From contig CATOGU010000064.1 of the NCBI GenBank assembly GCA_951799445.1, positions 1 to 64,000 on the forward strand: DNA of 64,000 bases, in the 5' to 3' direction. Of the stretch, positions 15,608 to 25,964 are shown one piece after another (the first letter of the stretch is position 1; every line of letters starts with the position of its first letter). The position numbers were made by a program, and so were the translations under genes. The notes below the pieces were generated by a model, which was given only the letters and a program-made list of their open reading frames with translations, did no database searches and was not told the origin of the DNA. This DNA comes from Pseudisothecium myosuroides. Taxonomy: Eukaryota; Streptophyta; Bryopsida; Hypnales; Lembophyllaceae.

Positions 15608-16029
15608 CCGCCCACCTGGAGTATAGGTTCACCCACGGGGAGGCCGAGAAGGGCATCCTCGCGGGGGCCTACGGGGGAGTGAAGAAGCGACGGGGGCTGG
15701 TCTCAGATGTCCGGCTCCCCGACTTCATCAAGAACGCCCCCGAACTCTGGTTCTGGCTCCATCCTTACTATGAAGCCTTTACCGAACTCTCCACCTGTCG
15801 TCCGGTGGATGGGTTCACAGGGACAGTCGGGCGGATACCCTGGACGGCGATAGACCGTTACGCAGATCGGTATGATTGGGCCGGTCGCGATTTCGATGTC
15901 TTCGTCTTGTATATCGGAGCCCTGGACGACAAGCTCCTGGAGTTGGTGAAGTCGCGCAAGCCCAAAGGCCCGAACAAACCAAGAGACCCGAGATCGACAC
16001 GCGGGGCAATGCAGGAGCCGGAGAACTAG
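15604..16029 (+). CDS. Tail assembly chaperone T-domain (gpGT extension)
   Basis: This frame is reached by the -1 shift at 15598-15604 and adds about 141 residues, so gpGT would be about 296 residues. As an independent frame it only offers a GTG at 15679, which lacks a good ribosome binding site; production by frameshifting is therefore preferred. The T-domain recruits tube subunits to the chaperone-bound tape measure in lambda. The C-terminus is basic (KSRKPKGPNKPRDPRS). Confidence 0.82.
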   Translation, partial: LTAHLEYRFTHGEAEKGILAGAYGGVKKRRGLVSDVRLPDFIKNAPELWFWLHPYYEAFTELSTCRPVDGFTGTVGRIPWTAIDRYADRYDWAGRDFDVFVLYIGALDDKLLELVKSRKPKGPNKPRDPRSTRGAMQEPEN

Positions 16030-16030
16030 G

Positions 16031-16477
16031 ATGGTCTCGCGCGTTGGCTCTAACCAGTTCAGCCGACGCCTCCGGCTCCGTGCGGACAAGTTCGAGAAGA
16101 ACGCAGAACGGATGATTAAAGACGCGGCCAAGGCCGCGCTTGAAGTAGTCGTCCTGGGAACTCGCGTCGATACCGCTAAAGCTCGATCCAACTGGATTGT
16201 CACGCGGGATAGCGTGAACACCGGGACGATTGCGGCCTTCTCCCCATACCCCAAAGGCTCCAGGGGTGGCGGTGCTGGGATCGCCGAGACGGCCAACGCC
16301 GCCACGGCTCTCGCCAACGGGTTCGCGGTGATCGAAGAATATCGGATGGGGGTCGATCCCGACCTATTTATCACGAACAACGTCCGATACCTTCGCTACA
16401 TCCCCGAAGTCGGCGAACTCACACAAGAGGCCGCCGAAGCAGCAAGGGTAGTTCTGAGGACGGCGAAACTCCTGTGA
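16031..16477 (+). CDS. HK97 gp10-like / tail completion protein (putative)
   Basis: A 148-residue protein with the pattern of gp10-like tail-completion proteins: a basic N-terminal helix, AAKAALEVVVLGTRVDTAKARSNW (about 33-56), and a C-terminal NNVRYLRYIPEVG motif. Such genes usually sit before the tube gene; here it lies between gpGT and the tape measure, so the assignment is tentative. The start follows the gpGT stop by one base and its stop overlaps the tape-measure GTG (GTGA). Confidence 0.55.
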   Translation: MVSRVGSNQFSRRLRLRADKFEKNAERMIKDAAKAALEVVVLGTRVDTAKARSNWIVTRDSVNTGTIAAFSPYPKGSRGGGAGIAETANAATALANGFAVIEEYRMGVDPDLFITNNVRYLRYIPEVGELTQEAAEAARVVLRTAKLL

Positions 16478-19400
16478 GCGACGAAACCTTCAACATTAAG
16501 TTCTCCGAGGATGGTGCGGAGAACGTCATTCAGAAGATGCGCGGTATGGCGGAGGCGGGTGAAACCGCTGTCCGCTCTACCGAGAACCTGAATGACGCGC
16601 TCGGCCGCGTCCGCAATAAGGCGAACCCGGCACAGGCCGCCTATGAAGGTCTCGCCCGTGGCATCGGCGTCCTGGACAAGGCGCAGAAGGCCAACCTGAT
16701 TACGTCTGGCGAGAGCCAGCGTCTTCAGACGAACTTGATCGCTCAGTCGAGCGCGGCGCTGCGGCCGTTCTCCACGATGATCGGCTCGATCCAGGCCGAG
16801 ACGAAGGCGTGGGGTGAGAACACGACGGCGCGGGCCGTGGCGCAGCGTGTCATGGCGCAGACGCAGACCCTTCAGCGTGCGGGCGTCGTCCTGAACGCCG
16901 AAGAGCGCGAGAGCCTGATCGCGGTCAATCTGGCGGCCGTCCAGGCGCGGGAGAGCGCGGCGGCCACCGCGTCGGCGGCGAGGCAGGCTGCGGCCGAACA
17001 GCGCGCCGCTGCGTCTGCGGCCGAGCGCACGGCGCAGCAAGAGGCCACGGCGACGGCCCGGCGCGCGGAAGCCCTCACGGCGCTCCAGGCCAAGATCGGG
17101 GCGGAGACCGAAGCCATCGGCCTGAACACGGTCGAGCGCCAAGCCAACCTGCGGACGATCCAGCAAGCGGAAAGCCTGCGGACCACCGGCATCACGCTCA
17201 CCGAAAACGAGATCGCGGCGATCCGAGCGCAGAACGTCGAGTATGCCGAACAGCGTGCGGCGGTCGCTGAACTCGCGCGCGTGAAGCGTGAACTCGGCAA
17301 CGTGCGGACCATCGGCCCGAACGGAAGTGCGAACGCTCAGACGCGAAGGAACTCGGCGCTCGCGACGGTCGGTGAAGCCTCGCAACTTGGTCTGATCGGA
17401 GATGCCGAACGGGTTCAGCTAGAGCGGAACATCACGGCCGCTTACCTGGAGCAAATCAATCCGCTCCTTCGAACGTCCACTCTTCTGCGGGAGCGTGCGG
17501 AGCACATCGTCGGCCTTAACGCCAGCGGGCGCACTCTTGCGACCGTGGAGCGCGAGATCGCTCGGGCGACCGCAGAAGGCGCAGCCGCGTCCGCAGGACA
17601 GATCGCCGGACTTCGAGCGCAAGCGCGAGAAGTCGATAGGCTGGAGAAGGGCTACGGCCATCTCCGTGAGGCCAAGGGCTTCCTGGGGAGCACCATCGGC
17701 GGCTTCGGCTTGCTCTTGGGCGCTGGTGCGTCCGCGCACGCTATCGATGAAACGCAGAACGTCCGCAATCTCGTCAACGTCACGTCGCCGAACAAGGACA
17801 ATCAGCAAGACGTTACGAAGGCGATCTATGCGACGGCTATCGCGACGCACTCGGAAGTCGAAGACACCGCGAAGCTCTACACCCGTCTCCAGCTTGCCGG
17901 TGATCGATACCACATCGGTCAACAGCAAACCTTGGCGCTCACCAAGGAAGTCAATGAGCAAATCCGTCTGAGCGGAACGTCGCAAGGTGAAGCGACGCGG
18001 GCCGTGCTCGACTTCGCTCATTCGATCTCTTCGGGCAACGTCCAGTTCCGTGAACTTCGTGCGCTCGGCCAGCAAGCGCCGTTCGTTAGCGTCCAGATCG
18101 CCAAGGGCCTGACGGCGCTCGCGCATGAAGGTTCGGAGCAAGGCAAGGCGTTCGCGGCTCGCGCTAAGGCGGCGGGCGTGGATACCAGCAAGCGCGACAT
18201 CACGACCGGCGACTTCAAGGAACTCACCAGCAAGCGAGCGCTGTCGTCGGGTAACATCATCGAAGCGCAACGGCTCCAGGCTGACGATACGCAGAAGGCG
18301 TTCGAAAAGCTCCAGCCCACCATCGCTCAGTCGGTGACGGACCTGAAGAGCTTCTTCCTGGAGTATATCGACGGCGCGAACCAAGCGTCGGGTGCTGGCG
18401 CGGGCATCTCTAACACTATCGAGTTCATCGGTCGTCACCTGAAGGAAATCCTTCCCATCGCGATCATCCTGGGAAGCGTCCTGGCCGGTATCTTCATCGT
18501 CGAGAAGCTGAAGGCGTTCACTGACATCCTGGGGGCGGCGTCGGTCAAGTTGTTCGGTCTGAAGACCGGCTATGACGCGAACGGCACGGCCATCGCTCGG
18601 AACAATACGCTTCTGACGGAGAACTCCGCTTTCCAGGAAGCGAACCGGAAGACTATCGACGATGTGACGGCGGCGTTGATCCGCCAGAACATCGCACGCA
18701 ACTCGGGGGCGGCGATCACGCCCGGCGCGGCGGCTGCGGCGAAGGCGGAGGCCGGACCTGTCGTGTTCGGCAAGCGCGGCGCAGGGGCCGCAGCGGGCGC
18801 GGCGAAGGCTGTGGGCGGGGAAGTCGCCGCCGCTGAAGGTGTGGCCGCTGCGGGCGCTGCGGAGGCCGGTGTGGCGGGTGCGGGCGTGCTCGGCTCCATC
18901 GCCGCCGGGGCGACCATCGCCATCCCTCTGATCCTGGGGCTCGGCGCGGCTTGGCTGACGCTGAAGGATGCGATCTCGCTCACGGACGACAAGCAAACGC
19001 TCGCCTCCAAGAGCCAAGCTGACGGACAGGCGACGGCGATCCAAGGCAACATCACGCTTGGGGATGTCGTCACCGGCATCTTCGAAGGGATAGGCTCTGC
19101 GTCCGACGACAGCGCGGCCAAGCAAAAAGCGAACACCGCCGAAGTCACGGATGCGTCCAAGAAGGCCGACGCCGACAAGCTGGCATCCGCCAAGGCGAGC
19201 TTCGCTCAGACCGGCGACAGCTACAGCCAACTCCACAATGGTCTGATCCGGGGCGTGGTCGATCTGGTCGCCAACTTCGGCATCGGAGCCATCGCTATCT
19301 CGACGGCGTTCCGTGTCGCCTTCGATAACATGATCCTCGGTTTTGAGGCCGTAGCAGAGTTCATCACGAACGGCTTTGCGACGCTGTATAACAATACCGT

Positions 19401-21657
19401 CGTCAAGGTGGCGAACTTCGCCAAGGATCACGGCGTCGGCAATGGTGCGACCCCGCTCGGGAAGGTGGACTTCACCAGCGGTCGGATCAGGACGCGAGAC
19501 AAGGATCAAGCGGACGGTGATCGCGCCACGGTCGCGGCCATCCGGGAACTCCCCAACCGGATCGCGGCTGGGATCATCGGCACGGCCGGTCGCCGCCAGA
19601 CGGTGCGCCCGTCCTCGATCTCCAATGCGCCCGGCGACCTGGACAATGACGCCGAGAAGGAGAAGGCGAAGAAGGCCAAGAAGGACCCCTTTGACGGGCA
19701 GTTCGAAGAACTCGTCAAGAAGGTGTTTCCGGCTGTCGAAGCGATCCGCAACCTGAACAAGGAACTGGCGGTTCTCGCCAATCCGAAAGCTGAGAAGAAG
19801 CTGGAGAAAACGGCGGCGCAGATCAACAAATACAACGCGCAGACCGGGTTCAACATCACCGGCATTGCGGGCGGCAAAGAGACTTCGACGACCCTGCGTC
19901 AGGAGTTGAAGGATCGTCTTCAAGAACAGACGCTCGACAGCATCGATCCGTCGCGCGGCTTCTTCCGTGAGCAAACGCAGAAGCAAGCCAGCCTTCAGGC
20001 CGATGCGAACAGCAATAGCACCGACCCGTTCCGGCGCACGATTGATCGTCAAGTCCTTCAGGAAGAACAGAAGGAAGCGGCTCAGCGCAAGGTCAACATC
20101 TCCGTGATCGATGCGGAGATCGGCGCACGCCTGCGGGACACTCTGACGAAGAGTTCCAACCTGGAGGCGACGGTCAAGCTGAAGGAGACGCTGATCGAAG
20201 AGACCGCCGAGCGTCAACGCGACGTGGCGCTTCTCGGCGCGTCCTCTGAAGTCGTCAAGGCCACGGCCGATGCCTACAAGGACTACAAGGATGCCCTTCT
20301 CCAGGGTCTTCCCGGCGCGCAAGCTGCGTATGAGGCCAAGATCAAGGACAACCTTCAGTTCATCGCTCTCCAGGAGAACGTGAACAAGACGAAGGCGGCC
20401 TATGACCAGATCGTCGGCCCGGCGAAGGCGTATCAAGATACCGTCGTCAACCTGAACAACCTGCTCGACGCAGGCAAGATTTCGCTGTCCAAGTATAACG
20501 AAGAACTTCGTGCGGGAACCGTGACGGCGCTCTCGGATGCGAAGGATGGCTTCAGCGGTTTCGAGCGTGGACTTCTGGCCGTCAAGAAGCAAACCGAGGA
20601 CACGGCTGCGGATATGCAGTCCACGTTCACGGACGCCTACAAACAATATCGAGAGCGGCTTCCAAGCCTGTTCACGGGCGGGTCTCTGAAGGACAGCGCT
20701 CACAAGCTCTTCGAAGGGCTGACGAACGACCTGTCCAAGGCGCTCTTCCCACAAGATCAGCGATCCCCTGGTCTCCAGCATCGGCGGCAAGCTCGGCGTG
20801 CCCGGCTTCGGCGACAAGAAGCTCCAGGCACAACGCGCGGACATCTCGGCCACGAACGTCTATGTGAACGGTGCGGATGCGTCCTCGCTCGGCAACCTGG
20901 GGCTAGGGTCCAACCCGGCCGCCAATCCGAACACGTTCCTTGGCGGCAACTACAGCGGCCTCCACGTCTCCGGTCGCGGCAAACGACAACGGGATCAGCG
21001 GCCTCTTCAAGTCCGGCCAGAGCTTCCTCAATGGCGGGTCGATCTTCAGCGGTGGTGCGAGCGGGTCCGGCGTGGACGGTGGTCTCGACGCGGCGCTGCG
21101 GGACCTGGGGATCGGCGGCACGTCGGCGGGCGACGGCTCCAAACCTGTTCGCGAGCGGAGCGTCAGCGGTCGGCGGTGGGCTGTCCAGCCTGTTCGGGAG
21201 CATCGGTGGCGGAGCCTCTAGCCTGTTCTCCGGCGGGGGCGTCGCTGATCGGCGGCGGCAATCGGTGGCCTGGGGTCCTTGCTCGGGCTCGGGGGCGCTG
21301 CGGCGAGCGCAGGCGGGGCGGCCGGTGGCGCTGGCGGCCTGTCCTCGCTACTCCAGTTCCTCCCGCTGTTCGGCTTCGCCACGGGCGGGTCCTTCGACGT
21401 GGCGGGCTCGGGAGGCACGGACAGCAAGATCGTCTCCTTCAAGGCGACGCCTGGGGAGAACGTCACTATCGCTACTCCCGGCGCAGCAACGCGAAGGACA
21501 AAGCGGCGGTGATGCTCCGTCGATCAATCAGAAGATCGTCAACGTGACGAACCCGCAGGACTACCTTGACGCCATGTCAACGCAGGCTGGCTTCAAGGTG
21601 GTGCTGAACCACATTCAGAATAACCCCGAAGCGATCAAGCGGGCGTTGGGAAGCTAA
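16474..21657 (+). CDS. Tape measure protein (C-terminal part frame-disrupted)
   Basis: The GTG at 16474 overlaps the upstream TGA. The protein sets tail length and lies in the tube lumen; at about 1.5 angstrom per residue, about 1,700 residues would give a tail near 250 nm. Residues 1-400 are Ala/Glu/Arg-rich coiled coil; about 410-600 match the tape-measure core domain (NLVNVTSP ... SGTSQGEATRAVLDFAHSISSG ... FRELRALGQQAP); hydrophobic segments follow near 660-680, 805-835 and 920-950. From about 20757 the single open frame no longer carries the coding signal: it turns Arg-rich, while plausible protein (SDPLVSSIGGKLGVPGFGDKK) continues in other frames, returning to the original frame for the last 45 codons. 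At least five indels are needed (near 20757, 20983, 21150, 21240, 21495). Confidence 0.85.
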   Translation: MSDETFNIKFSEDGAENVIQKMRGMAEAGETAVRSTENLNDALGRVRNKANPAQAAYEGLARGIGVLDKAQKANLITSGESQRLQTNLIAQSSAALRPFSTMIGSIQAETKAWGENTTARAVAQRVMAQTQTLQRAGVVLNAEERESLIAVNLAAVQARESAAATASAARQAAAEQRAAASAAERTAQQEATATARRAEALTALQAKIGAETEAIGLNTVERQANLRTIQQAESLRTTGITLTENEIAAIRAQNVEYAEQRAAVAELARVKRELGNVRTIGPNGSANAQTRRNSALATVGEASQLGLIGDAERVQLERNITAAYLEQINPLLRTSTLLRERAEHIVGLNASGRTLATVEREIARATAEGAAASAGQIAGLRAQAREVDRLEKGYGHLREAKGFLGSTIGGFGLLLGAGASAHAIDETQNVRNLVNVTSPNKDNQQDVTKAIYATAIATHSEVEDTAKLYTRLQLAGDRYHIGQQQTLALTKEVNEQIRLSGTSQGEATRAVLDFAHSISSGNVQFRELRALGQQAPFVSVQIAKGLTALAHEGSEQGKAFAARAKAAGVDTSKRDITTGDFKELTSKRALSSGNIIEAQRLQADDTQKAFEKLQPTIAQSVTDLKSFFLEYIDGANQASGAGAGISNTIEFIGRHLKEILPIAIILGSVLAGIFIVEKLKAFTDILGAASVKLFGLKTGYDANGTAIARNNTLLTENSAFQEANRKTIDDVTAALIRQNIARNSGAAITPGAAAAAKAEAGPVVFGKRGAGAAAGAAKAVGGEVAAAEGVAAAGAAEAGVAGAGVLGSIAAGATIAIPLILGLGAAWLTLKDAISLTDDKQTLASKSQADGQATAIQGNITLGDVVTGIFEGIGSASDDSAAKQKANTAEVTDASKKADADKLASAKASFAQTGDSYSQLHNGLIRGVVDLVANFGIGAIAISTAFRVAFDNMILGFEAVAEFITNGFATLYNNTVVKVANFAKDHGVGNGATPLGKVDFTSGRIRTRDKDQADGDRATVAAIRELPNRIAAGIIGTAGRRQTVRPSSISNAPGDLDNDAEKEKAKKAKKDPFDGQFEELVKKVFPAVEAIRNLNKELAVLANPKAEKKLEKTAAQINKYNAQTGFNITGIAGGKETSTTLRQELKDRLQEQTLDSIDPSRGFFREQTQKQASLQADANSNSTDPFRRTIDRQVLQEEQKEAAQRKVNISVIDAEIGARLRDTLTKSSNLEATVKLKETLIEETAERQRDVALLGASSEVVKATADAYKDYKDALLQGLPGAQAAYEAKIKDNLQFIALQENVNKTKAAYDQIVGPAKAYQDTVVNLNNLLDAGKISLSKYNEELRAGTVTALSDAKDGFSGFERGLLAVKKQTEDTAADMQSTFTDAYKQYRERLPSLFTGGSLKDSAHKLFEGLTNDLSKALFPQDQRSPGLQHRRQARRARLRRQEAPGTTRGHLGHERLCERCGCVLARQPGARVQPGRQSEHVPWRQLQRPPRLRSRQTTTGSAASSSPARASSMAGRSSAVVRAGPAWTVVSTRRCGTWGSAARRRATAPNLFASGASAVGGGLSSLFGSIGGGASSLFSGGGVADRRRQSVAWGPCSGSGALRRAQAGRPVALAACPRYSSSSRCSASPRAGPSTWRAREARTARSSPSRRRLGRTSLSLLPAQQREGQSGGDAPSINQKIVNVTNPQDYLDAMSTQAGFKVVLNHIQNNPEAIKRALGS

Positions 21658-21661
21658 GATC

Positions 21662-22619
21662 ATGGGATGGCATACAGGCACGGCGGACAACTACCGCGAC
21701 CTCCTTGCAAAGATTGTCGCAACGGCGGTCGCGGACGGGTGGACGCAAGAGCGCTACACGACCGGCGAACCCCCGCTCACAGGGTTTTTCAATCAGACTG
21801 ACGAAGCGATCCTTCGTGGTCCTGGCTTTGGCGCGGGATACGAGACCTTCGTCGGCATCCGCACGGTCGAAATCCCGGCGTCGAACATCTTCGCCCTGCA
21901 ATGGGCGGGCATGACCGCGTATGACGACAGCCAGATATTCGAGAACCAGCCGGGCCTCATGCCCGCTAACCTCCTACGTTTATACGAACCTGTGGAACAC
22001 GCCTATTGTCTATTGGCTCTCGATCTCGGATCGACGCATCCTCCTGATCGCGAAGTGCTCCAATACCTACCACTCGGCTTATGCCGGACTTCTTCTGCCC
22101 TTCTCGTCTCCGGTGGAATACCCCGCTCCGATCTACGTTGCTTCAGACAGCGCCAGCCCGTTCGCGTTCGGCGACACGTCCAATGACACGCGCGGGATGA
22201 ACGCTCCAGGGCAGGGTGGCGGCTGGCTCCGTGATCCCGGCGGCGTGTGGCGTTGGGTGGCCGTCTATGGTCCGCAGAACTACGGCTACTATCAGTCGTG
22301 GGATGGAACCCGCTACACGATCTACCCCTATGCGGGGGACAGCGGGATACAACGCCGACAACCCCTATTCGGATGTCACCGTCCGCTGACGGCCAAGTTC
22401 GAACCGATCAACGGGCTCTCAGGCTCCATGCCGATGATGCCGACGATGGTCCAGGCGCTCTTCAACCGGGGCGGTTTCGTGGGATCGCTGGAGGGTGTCT
22501 TCTGGATACCCGGCAATACGTTCTCCGCTGAACAGGAGATCACCAACTCGCCGGACACCTTCAGGGTCTTCATTCAGATCAGCCGTTCATACGAACAGCG
22601 TCGCCCTACTACGCTGTGA
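21662..22619 (+). pseudogene. Tail protein A, frameshifted
   Basis: Begins MGWHTGTADNYRDLLAKIV, typical of a phage tail protein family that follows the tape measure. The opening frame runs to about 21975 and the protein continues in a second frame (SYVYTNLWNTPIVYWLSISD, then GMNAPGQGGGWLRDPGGVWR) until about 22345. A short third-frame piece (GYNADNPYSDVTVR) comes before it returns to the second frame and ends at the TGA at 22617-22619. At least three indels are needed. The full product would be about 315 residues. It appears paralogous to the next gene at its N-terminus. Whether the breaks are biological or sequencing errors cannot be told from the sequence. Confidence 0.6.
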
Positions 22620-22631
22620 GGGAAGCCTAAG

Positions 22632-23696
22632 ATGGCCTTTCAAACTGGCAACTTCGCCTCGGTGATGACTTCGACGCGGTTCATGCCAAGCTGAAGGCGT
22701 TCGCCAACGCCCAAGGGTGGACGACGGCGGGTGACTATCCGTCTTTGGTCATGAGCAGGGCACGATCAATGCGATCTTGACCTTCGACATCACAGCCATG
22801 GTGGACGATCTTCAGAAGTCCGGCGGTGCGGCGCACGACACCGCATCCTGAGCTACCTGTCGAAGACGCTTGGTGGTTCTCAGCCCGTATCCGAACTCGA
22901 TGGTCAACTACAGGGCCAACTCGAATGATTGGACCGGGCCGTATTCGCGCTACTGGCTCTTCTCGGGTGGAGAAAATGACCCGGACTACATCTACATGGT
23001 GGTCAGAAGGCCAATGGTAACTTCTGCACTTGGATGTGCGCAAGCTCGATAACAAGGGCGTCGAGTATGGCGGCGGTGAGTTCCTTCAAGGAGTTTACTG
23101 GAACTGGTGGTTCGCGCAGTATTCCGGGATTGGAACTGTCACGGCTCCGGCCAAGGATCGGACCCATTTAACAACCATGCGTTCCCTGGTGACGCCAATC
23201 AGAGCTACAATCTAAAGTTCGGCGATACGATTGCTCAGCAACTCAATCCCCCCCGCGAGCGCTGGATTTCGCGGGCAACTTCACGAATGGTTCGCCTGAC
23301 TACTTCCAAGGAGCGAACCGGTGTTCTCGCCACTCTACAGAGGGGAGGCAAGCCGACTACCCTGGAGAACTATGGCACATTCCAGCACCGTTGGCTCGGG
23401 CACGTCTATTGGCTTGGCCCAAACCCGGTGAATGGTCTCACGCCGCTGTTCGAACTTCCTGTCGCCATCTATTCTGGCTACAATGAAAGCGGCCACATGA
23501 TCTACATGGGGAGCTATCCCGGTTATCGGGCTTGCTCCATGATTAACCGGACGGAGGGCCGAGCACATCACTTACGGGTCGGACGAATGGATAGTCTTCC
23601 CGATCAAAGCGTTTCCAACCCTATCTGCCTGAACCCTTCCCCTCTAAGTCTGTGACTTCCGGCCCCTACGCTCACGCCTTCAAGATCAATAACTGA
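22632..23696 (+). pseudogene. Tail protein B, heavily frameshifted
   Basis: Starts MAFQTGNFAS at 22632, but the initial frame stops after 20 codons. Coding signal then hops between frames: DDFDAVHAKLKAFANAQGW, then GHEQGTINAILTFDITAMVD, then SPYPNSMVNYRANSNDWTG, GVYWNWWFAQYSG, FNNHAFPGDANQSYNLKFG and GHVYWLGPNPVNGLTPLFEL. It ends at the TGA at 23694-23696 after FKINN. The N-terminus resembles tail protein A, suggesting tandem paralogues. At least six indels would be needed to restore one frame. The role is probably in the tail tip, by position. Confidence 0.55.
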
Positions 23697-25964
23697 GATG
23701 GTCTCCGTAGTTCTCGCTAACCCCCTGGCATTCGGCCAGGGCGCGCACGCGCTCCCCTCCGCTCAGGCGAACGGGGATAAGCGGTCGCTTGGCGTGGACA
23801 CGGCTGGCGCGAGGGTCGATCAGCACGGCGGCCCCCGGATCAACGCGGACACGAACTCGATCCCCGGTCACGGGGGTAATGTTCCACGCGACCTACTATG
23901 GAGACTACTTCAACCGGGTCTATGTGATCCCGTCCGTGCTGTCGCTGATTGATCCGCAGATCGATCAGCCGAACAGGTTCCAATTCTGGAATACGAACTT
24001 CTTCGACATCGCCATAGCGCAAATCGCGGGGGTGAACGACACGGCCTGACGATCACGGCTGATCTCCCCTTTCCTGATCGGTGGCGTGAAGCTGCGGGCG
24101 GCGACGATAACCGTGGGCGGCGATGCGCCGGACGAAGAGATCGCCAACTACACGTTCACGTTCGACAACGGAGACAAGACCTACTGGACGGTCAACGTCC
24201 TGAAGACGAACCTTCTGGCGCTCGCGCCCGAAGTCCCGATCATGGAAAAGCTGACGTGGAAAACCATCGTCGATATGGCGACGGACGGGAACCGAACAGC
24301 GCACGACGTTGACGCAGTTCACTCGCGTCTCTCACGACGTGACCTTCCTCGCGAACGAAGACGCCGACATAAAGGCGCTTCAGGAACAGATGGCGACGCA
24401 GGTGAACAACACCTTCAGCTATCCGCTGTGGGCCGAACAGACCCCCGGTCCTGGACGACGTTGGTGAGGGCGGGATCAATCTGGTGATCGACCTGTCCAA
24501 GTTCGATGTCCAGCCCGGAGACCAACTCTACTTCCTTGGGGCTGACGAGACTTCTCTGAGACCGTGCGTGTGGATCAGGTGAGCCAGGATGGCTTTACGG
24601 TCACTCTGCAATCGGGGGTGCTGAACCCCTGACGCAGGATGATCGGCTCTTCCGTATGACAACGGTGAGGATGCAGGGAGAAGCCGAAGTTCGATGTGGC
24701 CCCCCGTTCGGATGGGCCGAAGGGAAGGTGACGCTGCGGTTCACGGAGTTCCGCACGCTGTTCTCGGGTCCGACTGTGGCGTTCCAAGAGATCGGGAAGG
24801 ACGACAAGCTCCCGGATCGGGTCTTGGGCCGCGTTGGTCTATACGCTCGATACCGTGCCGATCCTGAACGGACGGCCGATCATCACCGACGAAACGGTCT
24901 CTACCGAATACGATTGGAAGATCGAAGTTCAGGACTATGACATCGGCACGTTCAGCTATCTCACGGACCTGAAGGTGTCCAAGCCGATTTATGAGCGCAA
25001 ATACTACAACCGCTATCTCTATCACAAGTTCTACTGGAATTGGCTCCTGGAGTATATGCACGGCCAACGTCCGGCCTGTCTGGCTTCCCACGTTCATGAA
25101 TGAGATCGGTCCCCGACATCGATGTGCTGTCGGGCTCGACTATCCTCACCACGTCCGAGAAATACTTCAATCACTATTCGATAGATGGCGGATGGCGTGG
25201 AGTGTGGATCGCTTACAAGGATGGTTATCCTCGCGCGTAAGATCACCGACGTATCGACGGACAGCGCCGGTCATACGGTGATCTCGCTCGACAAGGCCGT
25301 TCCCGACGACTTCCCGGCGCAAGGGCCGTGGGATGTGGGCTTCTTGATCCTGGCGCGACAGGCGACAGACGAAGTGCAAAGGGAGTGGCACGCGGCCTAT
25401 AACTTCCTGAGCACGTCGTTCATCGCAACATCGTCCCACGCCAGAGATCACATGACCACCTTCGACCAGGACGAAACAGGGACTAGACACCGGAAACCCG
25501 CTGGAGCTTTACCGCTTCTACGGCGAACTCGGGTCATACACCTACACGTCCGGCAACCGGCGGATGAACTTCCACAGCGCCGTCCCGCCAATACGTCGGA
25601 ACAGTATGCGCCGGTTCCTCTGTCGCGATCCGAGATCGTCCTTGGCGACGTGACAGAGAAGAACCAACTGACGATCACGTTGCCGTTCAACCTGACGATG
25701 TTCGACGACTATGTGTTCGACATCTCGCCTACCGACGATCTGGTTCTGGAGATTTACCGCCAGCACGGCGCGCCGGAACCTATCGCATGGTCTTCTACGG
25801 CATCGTGGCCGGTTTCTCTGTGGCGAACAATAAGGTGACGGCCACCCTGTCCGTCCGCGTTCACGAACTACCTGGGGGCGGAGTTCCCCAACGTCTTCTA
25901 CCAATCGAACTGCAATCACGTCCTCTATGATGCGCGTTGTGGCCTGAACCGCGATGACTTCAAG

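Noticed and set aside
10824..15634. Shared 13-mer TATAGGTTCACCC at about 10824 and 15622
   Set aside because: One copy is within the gpGT coding frame and no flanking similarity exists; probably chance.
17419..20853. A 1,144-codon open frame antisense to the tape-measure gene
   Set aside because: Long antisense frames are expected opposite GC-rich genes; the translation is Arg/Leu-rich with no motif and no ribosome binding site.
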